Positions 16,803 through 25,491 of a stretch of 64,000 nt of DNA are shown here, piece by piece; the stretch's first letter is position 1; every line of letters starts with the position of its first letter. The notes under the pieces were generated by a model. The model did not search any database. It was given only the letters and a program-made list of their open reading frames with translations, and was not told where the DNA came from. This DNA comes from Aquicoccus porphyridii. Its GTDB lineage: Bacteria > Pseudomonadota > Alphaproteobacteria > Rhodobacterales > Rhodobacteraceae. Where the stretch lies: the NCBI RefSeq assembly GCF_008369105.1, contig NZ_VINQ01000008.1:62001-126000 (forward strand), given 5' to 3'. The translations under genes and the position numbers were made by a program.

Positions 16803-17771
16803 ATGGCGCTGGAAGATGCGAAGAAAGAGGTGGACGGGGCCTTTACCCGGACAAGCGACCGGGGACATTCCTTCGAGAACACGTTCGGCGGCGCCACGTC
16901 CTTCCTGCGGCGGCGCTATACCAAGGACCTGAGCGATGTCGATCTGGCGGTGACGGGCATTCCGTTCGACCAGGCGGTGACCAACCGGCCGGGCACGCGG
17001 CTGGGGCCGCGGCAGGTGCGCGAGATGAGCGCGCTTCTCTCGCCCGATCCGCCCTATGGTTGGGGCTATTCGCCGCTCGACGCGTTCAACATCGTGGATT
17101 ACGGCGACCTTGCGTTCGACTATGCCAACGTGCCGGCGTTTCCCGGCGCGCTTCAGGCCCATATCAAGGGCATTCTCGATGCGGGCGCGGCGAGCGTCGC
17201 GATTGGCGGGGATCATTATATCTCGTTCCCGATCCTGCGCGCCTATGCCGAGAAATACGGGCCCCTGTCGCTGATCCAGTTCGACGCGCATACCGACACA
17301 TGGGCCGATGACGATCTTGACCGGATCGACCATGGCACGATGTTCTACAAGGCGGTGAAAGCCGGGATCGTGGACCCGGCCACCAGTGTTCAGATCGGCA
17401 TCAGGACCACCAATGCGGATACGCTGGGTGTGAATATCATCGACGCGCGCGAGGTGCATGAGACCGGCCCGCAGGCGGTGGCGAAGAAGGCGCGCGAGAT
17501 CGTCGGCGCGCGGCCGGTTTACCTCAGTTTCGACATTGACGGGCTCGACCCGGGGTTTGCGCCGGGCACCGGCACGCCGGTCTGGGGGGGCCTCAGCACG
17601 GGGCAGGCGGCGATCATCCTGCGCGATCTGGCGGGGATCAATGTCGTCGGGGGTGATGTGGTCGAGGTGTCGCCGCCCTATGATCCGAGCGGGGCGACGG
17701 CGGTGGCGGCGGCGCATGTGGCGATGGAGCTGATCTGTCTCTGGGGCTGGACCCGGCGCGGGGGTGACTAG
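16803..17771 (+). CDS. speB: Agmatinase/ureohydrolase family protein
   Basis: A 322-aa ureohydrolase that removes urea from a guanidino compound; in agmatinases this gives putrescine. The Mn-binding signatures are complete: GGDHYISFP, DAHTDTW, and SFDIDGLDP. The start at 16803 (MALEDAKKEV) is favoured over the codon five residues earlier. The long N-terminus and the RPGTRLGPRQVREMSALL block place it with SpeB-like enzymes, but guanidinobutyrase or another guanidino-acid hydrolase is possible. It lies after the M20 pair on the same strand. Confidence 0.88.
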   Translation: MALEDAKKEVDGAFTRTSDRGHSFENTFGGATSFLRRRYTKDLSDVDLAVTGIPFDQAVTNRPGTRLGPRQVREMSALLSPDPPYGWGYSPLDAFNIVDYGDLAFDYANVPAFPGALQAHIKGILDAGAASVAIGGDHYISFPILRAYAEKYGPLSLIQFDAHTDTWADDDLDRIDHGTMFYKAVKAGIVDPATSVQIGIRTTNADTLGVNIIDAREVHETGPQAVAKKAREIVGARPVYLSFDIDGLDPGFAPGTGTPVWGGLSTGQAAIILRDLAGINVVGGDVVEVSPPYDPSGATAVAAAHVAMELICLWGWTRRGGD

Positions 17772-17840
17772 GGCGTGTGGCTTGGAGTCGTTGCGGTGCT
17801 GCACGCTTTGGGGCGGGCGTGGGGGTGAGACCGGGCAGAT

Positions 17841-17862
17841 GAGTATTTTTTCCAAGAAAGAA
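17841..17862 (+). repeat. GAGTATTT...CAAGA intergenic element, copy 3
   Basis: The copy reads GAGTATTTTTTCCAAGAAAG then AA. It lies 69 nt after the speB stop and ends 2 nt before the ATG of the DUF1499 gene, so its purine-rich tail occupies the ribosome-binding position. Confidence 0.6.
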
Positions 17863-17864
17863 CC

Positions 17865-18275
17865 ATGGGGCGGGTGATCATGATTTTTGTGTGGGTTGTG
17901 GTGGCCGCGGTGGTGGTGTTCGGGGTCTGGGTGCGGTTGGCGCCGTCGGACCCGGGGCGTTGGCATGTGATGCCTGACCGGGTTGAGAACCGCGATTTCG
18001 ATGGTGGCGTGATGCGGGTGGTCGAGGCCGGGCCGGAGGGGTTGGCGCGGCTTGATGCGGTGGCGCGGGGCTGGCCGCGCACGCAGGCACTGGCCGGGTC
18101 GGTCGAAGAGGGGATGGTGAGCTATGTCACGCGCTCGGCGCTGTGGGGGTTTCCCGATTACACCACGGCGCGGCAGGCGGGGGAGCGGCTGGAGATCGAC
18201 GCGCGGTTACGATTTGGGCGTGGCGATATGGGGGTCAACCGAAAGCGGGTCGAGGCGTGGTTGGAAAAGCTCTGA
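17865..18275 (+). CDS. DUF1499 family protein, membrane-anchored
   Basis: A 136-aa protein with one N-terminal hydrophobic helix (IFVWVVVAAVVVFGVWVRL) and a soluble DUF1499 domain (RVVEAGPEGLARLDAVARGWPRTQALAG ... GFPDYTTARQ as landmarks). The family's function is unknown; members sit at the envelope. The start codon directly follows a GAGTATTT element; an alternative ATG exists at 17880. The last 69 nt overlap, tail to tail, the small secreted protein gene on the other strand. Confidence 0.8.
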   Translation: MGRVIMIFVWVVVAAVVVFGVWVRLAPSDPGRWHVMPDRVENRDFDGGVMRVVEAGPEGLARLDAVARGWPRTQALAGSVEEGMVSYVTRSALWGFPDYTTARQAGERLEIDARLRFGRGDMGVNRKRVEAWLEKL

Positions 18276-18500
18276 GCTCAGGCAGCCATCCGAGAGCTTG
18301 CGCCACATCGGCACGTTGAGCGACATCTGGCACTGGGCCATGAACATCTTGCCATCGACGTGCAGGCAGATGGTTTCGCCCAGTTCGATCCGCCCGCCCG
18401 AGCGGTCGGTGCAGTAGCAATCGACCGTCTTGCCGCCGATCGTGGCGTCGGCCAGCGCGGGGGTAGGCAGCATCAGCAAGGCGAGCATGAGATAACGCAT
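18207..18500 (-). CDS. Small cysteine-containing secreted protein
   Basis: A 97-aa protein with a signal peptide ([19 protein letters not shown], cut near ALA-DA) and a short mature domain with five cysteines (CYC, ICL, QCQ, GCL), suggesting disulphide bonds in the periplasm. I do not recognise the family by name. The promoter's -10 box lies only 6 nt before the ATG, so the mRNA should be leaderless; no Shine-Dalgarno sequence is present. Its 3' end overlaps the DUF1499 gene on the opposite strand by 69 nt. Confidence 0.75.
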   Translation of the reverse strand: MRYLMLALLMLPTPALADATIGGKTVDCYCTDRSGGRIELGETICLHVDGKMFMAQCQMSLNVPMWRKLSDGCLSSELFQPRLDPLSVDPHIATPKS

Positions 18501-18506
18501 ATGCTG

Positions 18507-18535
18507 AATATAGCATGCGGTGCGGGCTTGACCAA
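18507..18535 (-). promoter_or_regulatory. Promoter of the small secreted protein gene (leaderless)
   Basis: On the minus strand TTGGTC and TATATT are 17 nt apart. The -10 box ends 6 nt before the ATG, so transcription would begin at or near the start codon. Confidence 0.5.
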
Positions 18536-18562
18536 GTCCGGGGAATGGGGAAAGAGGCGGCC

Positions 18563-19612
18563 ATGGTGCCCTTGGACAGACTGAACGAGATCAGAGCGCG
18601 GTTCGAGTTTCTCGAAGCGAGCATGGCCGAGGGCGGCGGCGATCTTGCGCGGCTGGGCCGCGAATATGCCGAACTGCGCCCGGTGGTCGAGCAGATCGAC
18701 ACCTATCGCGCCTTGCTGGGCGATATTGCCGAGGCCGAGGCGATGCTGTCGGACCCGGAGATGCGGGCGTTGGCCGAGGAGGAGCTGGCGGATTTGCGGA
18801 CGCGCCTGCCGGAGGTGGAACATGCGCTGCAACTGGCGTTGTTGCCGCGCGACGCGGCCGATGCGCGCCCGGCGCTGATCGAGATCCGGCCCGGGACGGG
18901 GGGTGACGAGGCGGCGCTTTTCGCGGGCGATCTGCTCAGGATGTACCAGCGGTATACCGAGGCGAAGGGCTGGCGGTTCGAGATCCTGGAACAGGCGCTG
19001 ACCGAGCTCGGCGGGGTGAAGGAGGTGGTGGCGCGGGTGTCGGGGCAGAACGTGTTCGCGCGGCTCAAGTTCGAGAGTGGCGTGCACCGGGTGCAGCGTG
19101 TGCCCGAGACCGAATCGGGCGGGCGGATTCACACCAGCGCGGCGACGGTGGCGGTGTTGCCCGAGGCCGAGGACGTGGATGTGGTGATCGACCCGAACGA
19201 TCTTCGGATCGACACGATGCGGGCCTCGGGCGCGGGCGGGCAGCATGTGAACACCACCGATTCGGCGGTGCGGATCACCCATTTGCCCAGCGGTATCGTG
19301 GTGACCAGCTCGGAAAAATCGCAGCACCAGAACCGCGAGATCGCGATGCGGGTGTTGAAGACGCGGCTTTATGACATGGAGCGGCAGCGGGCCGACGCGG
19401 CGCGCGCCGCCGATCGCAAGGCGCAGGTCGGCACGGGCGACCGCTCGGAGCGCATACGGACCTATAATTTCCCGCAAGGGCGGATGACGGATCACCGGAT
19501 CGGGCTCACGCTTTACAAGCTCGACCAGGTGATGGCGGGCGATCTCGACGAGGTGATCGACGCGCTGATCTCGGATCACCAGGCGCGGCTCATGGCGGAG
19601 ATGGAGCGGTGA
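18563..19612 (+). CDS. prfA: Peptide chain release factor 1
   Basis: A 349-aa class I release factor that reads UAA and UAG and triggers peptide release. The stop-codon reader PxT motif appears as PET in [20 protein letters not shown], and the catalytic GGQ is in [16 protein letters not shown], followed by [10 protein letters not shown]. The start at 18563 gives the family length and has AAAGAGG upstream. The stop overlaps the GTG start of prmC (GTGA), so the factor and the enzyme that methylates its GGQ glutamine are translationally coupled. Confidence 0.96.
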   Translation: MVPLDRLNEIRARFEFLEASMAEGGGDLARLGREYAELRPVVEQIDTYRALLGDIAEAEAMLSDPEMRALAEEELADLRTRLPEVEHALQLALLPRDAADARPALIEIRPGTGGDEAALFAGDLLRMYQRYTEAKGWRFEILEQALTELGGVKEVVARVSGQNVFARLKFESGVHRVQRVPETESGGRIHTSAATVAVLPEAEDVDVVIDPNDLRIDTMRASGAGGQHVNTTDSAVRITHLPSGIVVTSSEKSQHQNREIAMRVLKTRLYDMERQRADAARAADRKAQVGTGDRSERIRTYNFPQGRMTDHRIGLTLYKLDQVMAGDLDEVIDALISDHQARLMAEMER

Positions 19613-20454
19613 GGCGGACCCTGCGCGAGACGGTGGCGGCGGTGCGCGCGGTGCTCGAGGCGGCGGGGATCGAGGGCGCGGCGCGCGAGGCGCGCCTGAT
19701 CGCGGGCCATGCGGGTGGCATTGCGCGCGAACGGGTGTCGCTGTCGATGGAGGCGCCGGTGAGCGCGGCGCAGCGGGAGGCGGCGTTGGCGATGGGGCGG
19801 GCGCGGGCGGCGCGGCGACCGTTGTCGCATCTGCTGGGCTATCGGGATTTCTTTGACCACCGGTTCGCGGTTTCGGGTGATGTGCTCGACCCGAGGCCGG
19901 AAACCGAGGCCCTGGTGCTGGCTGCGCTCGAGGCGACGTTTGCCCGGGTTCTCGATCTTGGCACCGGGTCGGGGGCGATCCTGCTGTCGCTTCTGGCGGC
20001 GCGGCCGGAGGCGCGGGGGCTGGGCACGGACCTCTCGGAAGCGGCGCTGGCGGTGGCGCGGGAGAATGCGCAGGCGCTGGGCGTGGCGGGGCGCTGCGAA
20101 TTTCTCGTGTCGGACTGGTTCGGGGCGGTGGAGGGGCGGTTCGACCTGATCGTGTCGAACCCGCCCTATATCGCGGTGGGCGAGATGGCGGGGTTGGCCC
20201 CGGAGCTTGGCCACGAGCCGCGCATGGCGTTGACCGACGAGGGTGACGGGCTGGATGCCTATCGCGCGATCACGGGCGGGGTGGTGACGCACCTGGAACC
20301 GGGCGGGCGGCTTTTGCTCGAGATCGGGTCGACGCAGGGGCGGGCGGTGGCAGAAATGATCCGGGTGGCGGGGCTTGAAAACATCCGCGTGCATCCCGAT
20401 CTTGATGGCAGAGACCGCGTCGTGAGCGCCCGAATGCCGCAAAAGCGCGGCTGA
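19609..20454 (+). CDS. prmC: Release factor glutamine N5-methyltransferase
   Basis: A 281-aa SAM-dependent methyltransferase that methylates the glutamine of the GGQ motif in release factors. It has the N-terminal helical domain ([13 protein letters not shown]), the SAM-binding [16 protein letters not shown], and the catalytic SNPPY motif ([12 protein letters not shown]). It starts with GTG at 19609 inside the prfA stop codon. Length is normal for the family. Confidence 0.95.
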   Translation: MRRTLRETVAAVRAVLEAAGIEGAAREARLIAGHAGGIARERVSLSMEAPVSAAQREAALAMGRARAARRPLSHLLGYRDFFDHRFAVSGDVLDPRPETEALVLAALEATFARVLDLGTGSGAILLSLLAARPEARGLGTDLSEAALAVARENAQALGVAGRCEFLVSDWFGAVEGRFDLIVSNPPYIAVGEMAGLAPELGHEPRMALTDEGDGLDAYRAITGGVVTHLEPGGRLLLEIGSTQGRAVAEMIRVAGLENIRVHPDLDGRDRVVSARMPQKRG

Positions 20455-20602
20455 AACGCAACGTATATGGCGAAAAACCGCGGATCGACCGGGTAAAAGA
20501 GCCGGTTAGCCCTTGTTAATCACCGTGTGGCATGTTTAGACATACCTATTGGCGCGGTGGATGCGAAAGTCGCGGTCCCGCCCGATGTTAAGCCATACAT
20601 AG

Positions 20603-20673
20603 TTCGTCCCGGGTGAAATACAGGTGCCGAAGGCGCCATCCGGGAAAACGAAGGCCAGACAGTCAACTGGACC
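20603..20673 (+). promoter_or_regulatory. Structured 5' leader of the DUF4167 gene (candidate cis-regulatory RNA)
   Basis: Three nested stems stack on one axis: TTCGT/ACGAA (20603-20607, 20648-20652), CCCGG/CCGGG (20608-20612, 20640-20644) and GGTGCC/GGCGCC with a GAA loop (20623-20637). An 11-nt internal bulge (GTGAAATACA region) lies on the 5' side. A second hairpin, CCAG/CTGG, covers 20655-20670. The Shine-Dalgarno AAGGA follows at once (20674-20678), so the fold could gate translation. Confidence 0.55.
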
Positions 20674-20682
20674 AAGGACAAC

Positions 20683-21255
20683 ATGAGATCATCGAAATCC
20701 CGCTCGCGGTCGAAGAGCAACCGCAACCGCTCGGTCGGCAATATCGTCAACCGCGTGTTCGAAAGTTCCGGCCCGGAGGGCAAGGTGCGTGGCACCCCGC
20801 AACAGGTCATCGAGAAATACAACCAGTTGGCGCGTGATGCCCAATTGTCGAATGACCGGGTCGCGGCAGAGAATTTCCAGCAGCATGCGGAACATTACCA
20901 GCGCATGCTGAACGAGGCTCAGCGCGAGATGGACCAGCGCCGCGAAGAGCAGGAGCGGCAGAATCGCGACCGCCAGACGGATCGTGACCGCAATGCCGAC
21001 CGCGACCGCGACCGTGCCCAGCGGCAGGAGCGCGAGTCGAATGGCGGCCAGGCGGGCGAGGATCAGGTCAGCGCACCGCAGCCCGACGTGATCGACACCA
21101 GCGAGAGCGACAGCCACCTGGTCGAGACGCCGGAAAGCGCGGGCGACAAGCCCAAGCCCAAGCCCAAACCAAGGCCGCGCAGCCGCAAACCCAAGCCGGA
21201 CACGCCGAACGACGCCGAGGGTGGCGGGAACGACGAGACCAAGGCGGCGGGCTGA
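20683..21255 (+). CDS. DUF4167 domain protein, highly charged
   Basis: A 190-aa protein with a conserved N-terminal DUF4167 region (SVGNIVNRVFESSGPEGKVR, then HAEHYQRMLNEAQ) and a long Arg/Asp/Gln-rich coiled or disordered middle, ending in a Lys-Pro repeat tract (PKPKPKPRPRSRKPKP). The N-terminus is strongly basic. The family is alphaproteobacterial and often sits next to prfA-prmC as here; an RNA- or ribosome-linked role is plausible but unproven. AAGGA precedes the ATG. Confidence 0.88.
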   Translation: MRSSKSRSRSKSNRNRSVGNIVNRVFESSGPEGKVRGTPQQVIEKYNQLARDAQLSNDRVAAENFQQHAEHYQRMLNEAQREMDQRREEQERQNRDRQTDRDRNADRDRDRAQRQERESNGGQAGEDQVSAPQPDVIDTSESDSHLVETPESAGDKPKPKPKPRPRSRKPKPDTPNDAEGGGNDETKAAG

Positions 21256-21283
21256 CACGTTTCGCGTTTGGTTGGAAACACTT

Positions 21284-21324
21284 GCCCCGGCCTTGAGTTT
21301 CAATCCTTTGCATTTCGTGGTGCA
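21284..21324 (+). repeat. 41-bp inverted repeat flanking the SDR gene, left arm
   Basis: It reads GCCCCGGCCTTGAG, seven differing bases, then CCTTTGCATTTCGTGGTGCA. The reverse complement occurs at 22391-22431 with 34 of 41 positions identical. It lies 28 nt after the DUF4167 stop. Confidence 0.85.
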
Positions 21325-21499
21325 GATGAATGCTCCTTAGGCTCGGAGCGCAATGTCAGCTCCGAACCTGGCCTGTCGCCTACGTCAACACTTGGAACAG
21401 AATACCACGAACGCGGCCCGTTTCTTGCTCTTTGCGATCAGCATCGTCCTTAACAGCAGGAACCGGGTCGTTGGGCCGATGCCGTCTCCAATACTCTCA

Positions 21500-21527
21500 G
21501 GTCATGCAACCAAAGAAAGGCATGACC
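21500..21527 (+). promoter_or_regulatory. Hairpin with ribosome site in its loop, before the SDR gene
   Basis: Seven-base arms GGTCATG (21500-21506) and CATGACC (21521-21527) enclose a 14-nt loop that contains AAAGAAAGG. The favoured ATG at 21528 follows the stem directly. Confidence 0.4.
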
Positions 21528-22286
21528 ATGGAACTAAAGAACAAGACTTTCATCGTCACAGGTGCAAGCAGTGGTATCGGAGCCGCCGCTGCCCTCCTGT
21601 TTGCGGCGGAAGGGGCTAATGTAATCCTCGGCGCGCGCCGGCAATCCGAGCTGGAGAAGCTTGTCGGGCAGGTCACGCAAAGCAATGGACACGCGGCATG
21701 TCTCGCCGGGGACGTAACCGACGAGTCCTATGCCGCTGCACTCGTCGCCCTGGCCGAGGAAGAGTTTGGCGGGCTTGACGGTGCGTTCAATAATGCCGGG
21801 GTTGTGGGCGACATGGGCGCGGTTCCGGAGATGGATAACGGAACTTGGCGTGCTGTCATCGAGACAAATCTCACGAGCGGCTTCTTCGCAGCAAAGGCGC
21901 AGCTTCCCGCGCTGAGGAAACGAGGTGGCGGTTCGATTGTCTACACAAGTTCCTTCGTGGGTTTCAGCAACGGTGGCATGCCTGGCATGGGGGCATACGC
22001 GGCGTCGAAGGCGGGTCTCATCGGCTTGACCCAATCATTGGCATCGGACCACGCCGCCGAGGGAATACGCTGCAATGCACTATTGCCCGGCGGCACGGTC
22101 ACCCAAATGGGCGGTGAGGGAGATCAGGCTACACTGGATTTCATTGCGGGCCTGCACCCTATGAAGCGGATGGCGGCCCCGAAAGAGATTGCTCAGGCCG
22201 CTATGTTCCTTCTATCGGACCGCTCGGGGTTTATGACAGGTGCCTCGATGTGCGTGGATGGTGGCATTTCAGTCCGGCTACTGTAA
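21528..22286 (+). CDS. Short-chain dehydrogenase/reductase
   Basis: A 252-aa classical SDR oxidoreductase. The cofactor loop TGASSGIG is at residues 10-17 and NNAG marks the central strand; catalytic residues are Ser in VYTSSFVG and Tyr/Lys in YAASK. The ATG at 21528 is chosen because AAAGG sits 7 nt upstream; the ATG 6 nt earlier is too close to it. By eye the gene has lower GC and different codon use than its neighbours, and a 41-bp inverted repeat flanks it. It has its own strong terminator. The substrate is unknown. It looks like a later insertion between DUF4167 and rsmA. Confidence 0.88.
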   Translation: MELKNKTFIVTGASSGIGAAAALLFAAEGANVILGARRQSELEKLVGQVTQSNGHAACLAGDVTDESYAAALVALAEEEFGGLDGAFNNAGVVGDMGAVPEMDNGTWRAVIETNLTSGFFAAKAQLPALRKRGGGSIVYTSSFVGFSNGGMPGMGAYAASKAGLIGLTQSLASDHAAEGIRCNALLPGGTVTQMGGEGDQATLDFIAGLHPMKRMAAPKEIAQAAMFLLSDRSGFMTGASMCVDGGISVRLL

Positions 22287-22319
22287 CTTAACTGCCGTTG
22301 GTTGGCTTTTGGCACACCT

Positions 22320-22350
22320 GGCTCCCGAAGAATTCTTCGGGAGCCTTTGT
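22320..22350 (+). terminator. Terminator of the SDR gene (perfect 26-nt palindrome)
   Basis: GGCTCCCGAAGAA is followed directly by its reverse complement (22320-22345) and then TTTGTT. It begins 33 nt after the SDR stop. Confidence 0.75.
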
Positions 22351-22390
22351 TCAACACGGCTTCTTAGTCACAAGGGGTTTCGCCCAAGCG

Positions 22391-22431
22391 TGCACCACGA
22401 AATGCAAAGGGCCGGGTCTCAAGGCCGGGGC
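22391..22431 (-). repeat. 41-bp inverted repeat flanking the SDR gene, right arm
   Basis: It begins TGCACCACGAAATGCAAAGG on the plus strand and ends CTCAAGGCCGGGGC. It is the reverse complement of 21284-21324 apart from seven central bases. It starts 5 nt downstream of the rsmA stop when read on the minus strand. Confidence 0.85.
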
Positions 22432-22435
22432 TTTT

Positions 22436-23272
22436 TCATGTCTTGATCAACCGCGCGAGGGCGCAGAAGCGTTCGAGATCGACGGTTTCGGCGCGATCGG
22501 TGGGGGCGATGCCCGCGGCGCGCAGTTTGTCCTCGATATCGGGGGTCAGCCCCTTGAGTGCGGCGCGCATCATCTTGCGGCGCTGGTTGAAGGCCATGGC
22601 GACCACCCGTTCGAGGGTCTTGGCATCCGCCGGAAAGCGCGGTTCGGGCAGGGCGGTGAGATGCACCACCGCCGACGAGACCTTGGGCGGGGGGGTGAAG
22701 GCCTGTGGCGGCAGGCTCATCACGATGCGCGCATCGCAGCGCCATTGCGCCAGCAGCGCGAGCCGCCCATAGGCCTTGGACCCGGGCGCGGCGACGATGC
22801 GTTCGGCCACTTCGCGCTGGAACATGAGCGTGAGGCTTTGCCAGAAGGGCGGCCAATCGGGCGGGGTGAGCCAGCGCACGAGCAGTTCGGTGCCCACGTT
22901 ATAGGGCAGGTTGGCAGCGATGCGGATCGGCGGGGTGAGGTGATCAAGCGGGTTGACCTTGAGCGCGTCGCCCTCGATCACGGTGAGGCGGCCGGGCCAT
23001 GTGGCGGCGATTTCGGCCAGCGCGGGCAGGCAGCGGGAATCCTTCTCGATGGCGAGCACGTGGCGCGCGCCCTCGGAAAGGAGCCCACGGGTGAGCCCGC
23101 CCGGCCCTGGGCCGATTTCGAGCACGTCGCATTGCGTGAGATCCCCGGCGGAACGCGCGATCTTGGCGGTGAGGTTGAGATCGAGGAGGAAATTCTGCCC
23201 CAGCGATTTGCGCGCCGACAGGCCATGATCGGCGATCACGCTGCGCAGGGGGGGAAGCGGATCACTCGGCAT
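22436..23272 (-). CDS. rsmA: 16S rRNA dimethyladenosine transferase (KsgA)
   Basis: A 278-aa methyltransferase that dimethylates two adjacent adenosines in the 3' hairpin of 16S rRNA. Signatures are [12 protein letters not shown] at the N-terminus, the SAM loop [16 protein letters not shown], and the catalytic NLPYNV. The C-terminal basic domain is present ([15 protein letters not shown]). It is the last gene of the lptF-lptG-lptD-surA-pdxA-rsmA operon; its start lies inside the 3' end of pdxA (11-nt overlap). Confidence 0.95.
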   Translation of the reverse strand: MPSDPLPPLRSVIADHGLSARKSLGQNFLLDLNLTAKIARSAGDLTQCDVLEIGPGPGGLTRGLLSEGARHVLAIEKDSRCLPALAEIAATWPGRLTVIEGDALKVNPLDHLTPPIRIAANLPYNVGTELLVRWLTPPDWPPFWQSLTLMFQREVAERIVAAPGSKAYGRLALLAQWRCDARIVMSLPPQAFTPPPKVSSAVVHLTALPEPRFPADAKTLERVVAMAFNQRRKMMRAALKGLTPDIEDKLRAAGIAPTDRAETVDLERFCALARLIKT

Positions 23273-24239
23273 CGGCGCTTTGGACCATGCGGGCGGCCAT
23301 GCGCAGCGCGGCGATGGTCGAGGCGGGGTTGGCCTGTCCCTTGCCCGCGATGTCGAAGGCGGTGCCGTGGTCGGGCGAGGTGCGGATGAAGGGCAGGCCC
23401 AGCGTCACGTTCACGCCATTGTCGAAATCGAGCGTCTTGATCGGGATCAGCGCCTGATCGTGATAGGCGCAGATCGCCGCGTCATAGCGCGCGCGCGCCG
23501 CCGGGTGAAACATCGTGTCGGCCGAAAGCGGACCGGCGAGATCGAACCCTTCGGCGCGCAGCCGGTCGAGAAGCGGGATCATCATGTCGAGTTCTTCGCG
23601 CCCCATCGCGCCGCCTTCGCCCGCATGGGGGTTGAGCCCGGCCACGGCGAGGCGCGGGGCGGGGATGGCGAACTGTGCTTGCAGGCCCGCATGGGTGATG
23701 CGGATGGTTTCCTCGAGCAGATCGGCGGTGAGCGCCTCGGCCACGTCATGCAGGGGGATGTGGATCGTGGCGGGCACGACGCGGAGCGCGTCGCTGGCCA
23801 GCATCATCACCACGCGCCGGACCCCGGCAAGGGCGGCGAGATATTCGGTATGGCCGGGATAGGCGAAATCCGCCCCGTCCTTGAGCGCCTTTTTATGGAT
23901 CGGCAGGGTGCAGATCGCGCTTGCCGCGCCGGTCTGCACCAGGTCGACGGCGCGGGCGATCACGTCGATCACGCCGCTTGCGTTGGCTGGATCGGGCTGT
24001 CCGGGCGTGGTGGGGGCGGCAAAGTCATGCGCCAGCACCGGAAGCCCGTGCGCCATGGCGGCGGGGGCCTCGGCGGGGTGGTTGATCAGGACCGGGGCGG
24101 CGCCGTCGGGCAGGTGCCGGGGATCGCCCAGCCAGAAGAAAGCCAACTCGCCCTTGAGCGCGGCATGCGCCTTGAAGGCAAGCTCGGCGCCGATGCCCGC
24201 GGGCTCGCCACAGGTGAGCGCGATGGGTGGGCGGGTCAT
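23262..24239 (-). CDS. pdxA: 4-hydroxythreonine-4-phosphate dehydrogenase
   Basis: A 325-aa enzyme of pyridoxal phosphate synthesis that oxidises 4-phosphohydroxythreonine. The N-terminal [12 protein letters not shown], the metal-binding His in [32 protein letters not shown] and the closing [13 protein letters not shown] and [14 protein letters not shown] blocks match PdxA. Its ATG overlaps the surA stop as ATGA and its end overlaps rsmA, so it is tightly coupled in the operon. Confidence 0.95.
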   Translation of the reverse strand: MTRPPIALTCGEPAGIGAELAFKAHAALKGELAFFWLGDPRHLPDGAAPVLINHPAEAPAAMAHGLPVLAHDFAAPTTPGQPDPANASGVIDVIARAVDLVQTGAASAICTLPIHKKALKDGADFAYPGHTEYLAALAGVRRVVMMLASDALRVVPATIHIPLHDVAEALTADLLEETIRITHAGLQAQFAIPAPRLAVAGLNPHAGEGGAMGREELDMMIPLLDRLRAEGFDLAGPLSADTMFHPAARARYDAAICAYHDQALIPIKTLDFDNGVNVTLGLPFIRTSPDHGTAFDIAGKGQANPASTIAALRMAARMVQSADAE

Positions 24240-25483
24240 TTCTCGATGATGCGCGCTTCGGCCCGCAATTGTTCGAGATAGCCGTTGGCAAAGCTCTCCA
24301 AGCGGCGGTTTTGCAGGCTCAGCATCACGTTCTCGCGCGAGATGTCCTCGGCGATGGCGGGGGTGCGGCCGCAGAGCATGAGGAAGACGAGGGTCTGACC
24401 ATTGGCGCGGGTGAGCGCGGTCGACACCTCGTGCCGGTCGAGCCGGGCCAGTTCGGCGGCGATGTCGGCGGGAAGTTCCTCGGGCTTCTTCGCCCCGCGG
24501 TCGAGCACGTTTTCAGGCTCGCCCTTGGCGATGCCGTAAAGGTCGTCACAGGTGTCAATGCTGTCGCGGATCTTCTGTGCTCGCGCAAGTGCCTGGTCGC
24601 TGCGCCCGCCGTCGATGTAATAGGCGGCGTATTCGATGGCGGCGTATTCGGGTTCGGCCACGCGGCCCTCTTCGATGGCGCGCATCTGGAAGAGCGCGAT
24701 GCCGCCGGGGATCGGGATCGGTTCGCTCACCTGGCCGGGGGCGAGGCCGAGCACGCGCGACTGGATCGCTGGGGGCAGGTCCGAGACCGTCTGCCAGCCC
24801 AGTTGCCCACCGCGCCCGCGCGACTCGGAGGCCGAATGGCGGCGTGCGGCGGCGGAAAAGGCGCCGGGGGTGGTGATCTGTGCGATTTCGCGGGCGCGGG
24901 CCTCGGCGGCGGCTTCCTGTCCGGGCTCGGCGGCGATGATGATCTCGGCCAGCAGAACCCGGACGCTGCCTGCGCCGGTCTGACCGAGGGCGCGGTCGAT
25001 CTCGCGTTCCGAGACCTCGACCCGGGGGGCAAAGCGCGCGCGCACCAACTGACGCCAGGTGACGCCGACGATGATGAAGTCGCGGAAGGTCTGCTCGGCC
25101 ACCCCGGCGCCGTTCAGGGCGTTGATCAGCTCTTCGGCGCTCATGTCGGCGCGGCCGGCGAATTCCTCCATCCCGGCCTCGATCTCTTCGCTTGTGGGGC
25201 GCAGACCGGCGGCGGTGCCGGCGTCGAGCTTGAGCCGGTCCTCGATCAACTGGTCGCGGGCGGTCGATTCCGGGTCGCCGGGCGAGCGGAAGAGTTGCAG
25301 CATGCGGGCGCGCTGTTCGAGCTCGTAGCGGGTGATGACATTGTCGTTCACCTTGATCGCCGGTGCGAACAGGTTCTGGGCGTGGGCCTGCGGCGCGCCG
25401 GTTCCGATCCATGCAAGGGCGGCCAGCGTCAGTGCCAGTGCGGCACGGGTCAGCGAATGCATGGGTTTTGTCAGTCTGCTCAT
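24236..25483 (-). CDS. surA: SurA-like periplasmic peptidyl-prolyl isomerase/chaperone
   Basis: A protein of about 415 aa with a signal peptide (hydrophobic core LTRAALALTLAALAWIGTG, cut after AHAQ), an N-terminal SurA chaperone region (INDN-like KVNDNVITRYELEQRARML) and a parvulin-type domain in the middle (SASESRGRGGQLGWQ ... PGQVSEPIPIPGGIALFQM as landmarks). SurA carries outer-membrane proteins such as LptD through the periplasm, which fits its place between lptD and pdxA. I prefer the ATG at 25483 to one 21 nt upstream that overlaps the lptD end, because it gives a normal signal peptide. Confidence 0.9.
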   Translation of the reverse strand: MSRLTKPMHSLTRAALALTLAALAWIGTGAPQAHAQNLFAPAIKVNDNVITRYELEQRARMLQLFRSPGDPESTARDQLIEDRLKLDAGTAAGLRPTSEEIEAGMEEFAGRADMSAEELINALNGAGVAEQTFRDFIIVGVTWRQLVRARFAPRVEVSEREIDRALGQTGAGSVRVLLAEIIIAAEPGQEAAAEARAREIAQITTPGAFSAAARRHSASESRGRGGQLGWQTVSDLPPAIQSRVLGLAPGQVSEPIPIPGGIALFQMRAIEEGRVAEPEYAAIEYAAYYIDGGRSDQALARAQKIRDSIDTCDDLYGIAKGEPENVLDRGAKKPEELPADIAAELARLDRHEVSTALTRANGQTLVFLMLCGRTPAIAEDISRENVMLSLQNRRLESFANGYLEQLRAEARIIEK

Positions 25484-25491
25484 GGGTCTGC

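Noticed and set aside
14400-17966. A 1188-codon open frame on the minus strand
   Set aside because: It lies antisense to three well-supported genes (two M20D enzymes and speB), is Arg/His/Pro-rich and shows no family motif. It is a high-GC shadow.
22410-22440. A terminator hairpin for rsmA in the right inverted-repeat arm
   Set aside because: GGCC blocks and a T-run look suggestive, but the arms do not pair beyond four bases.
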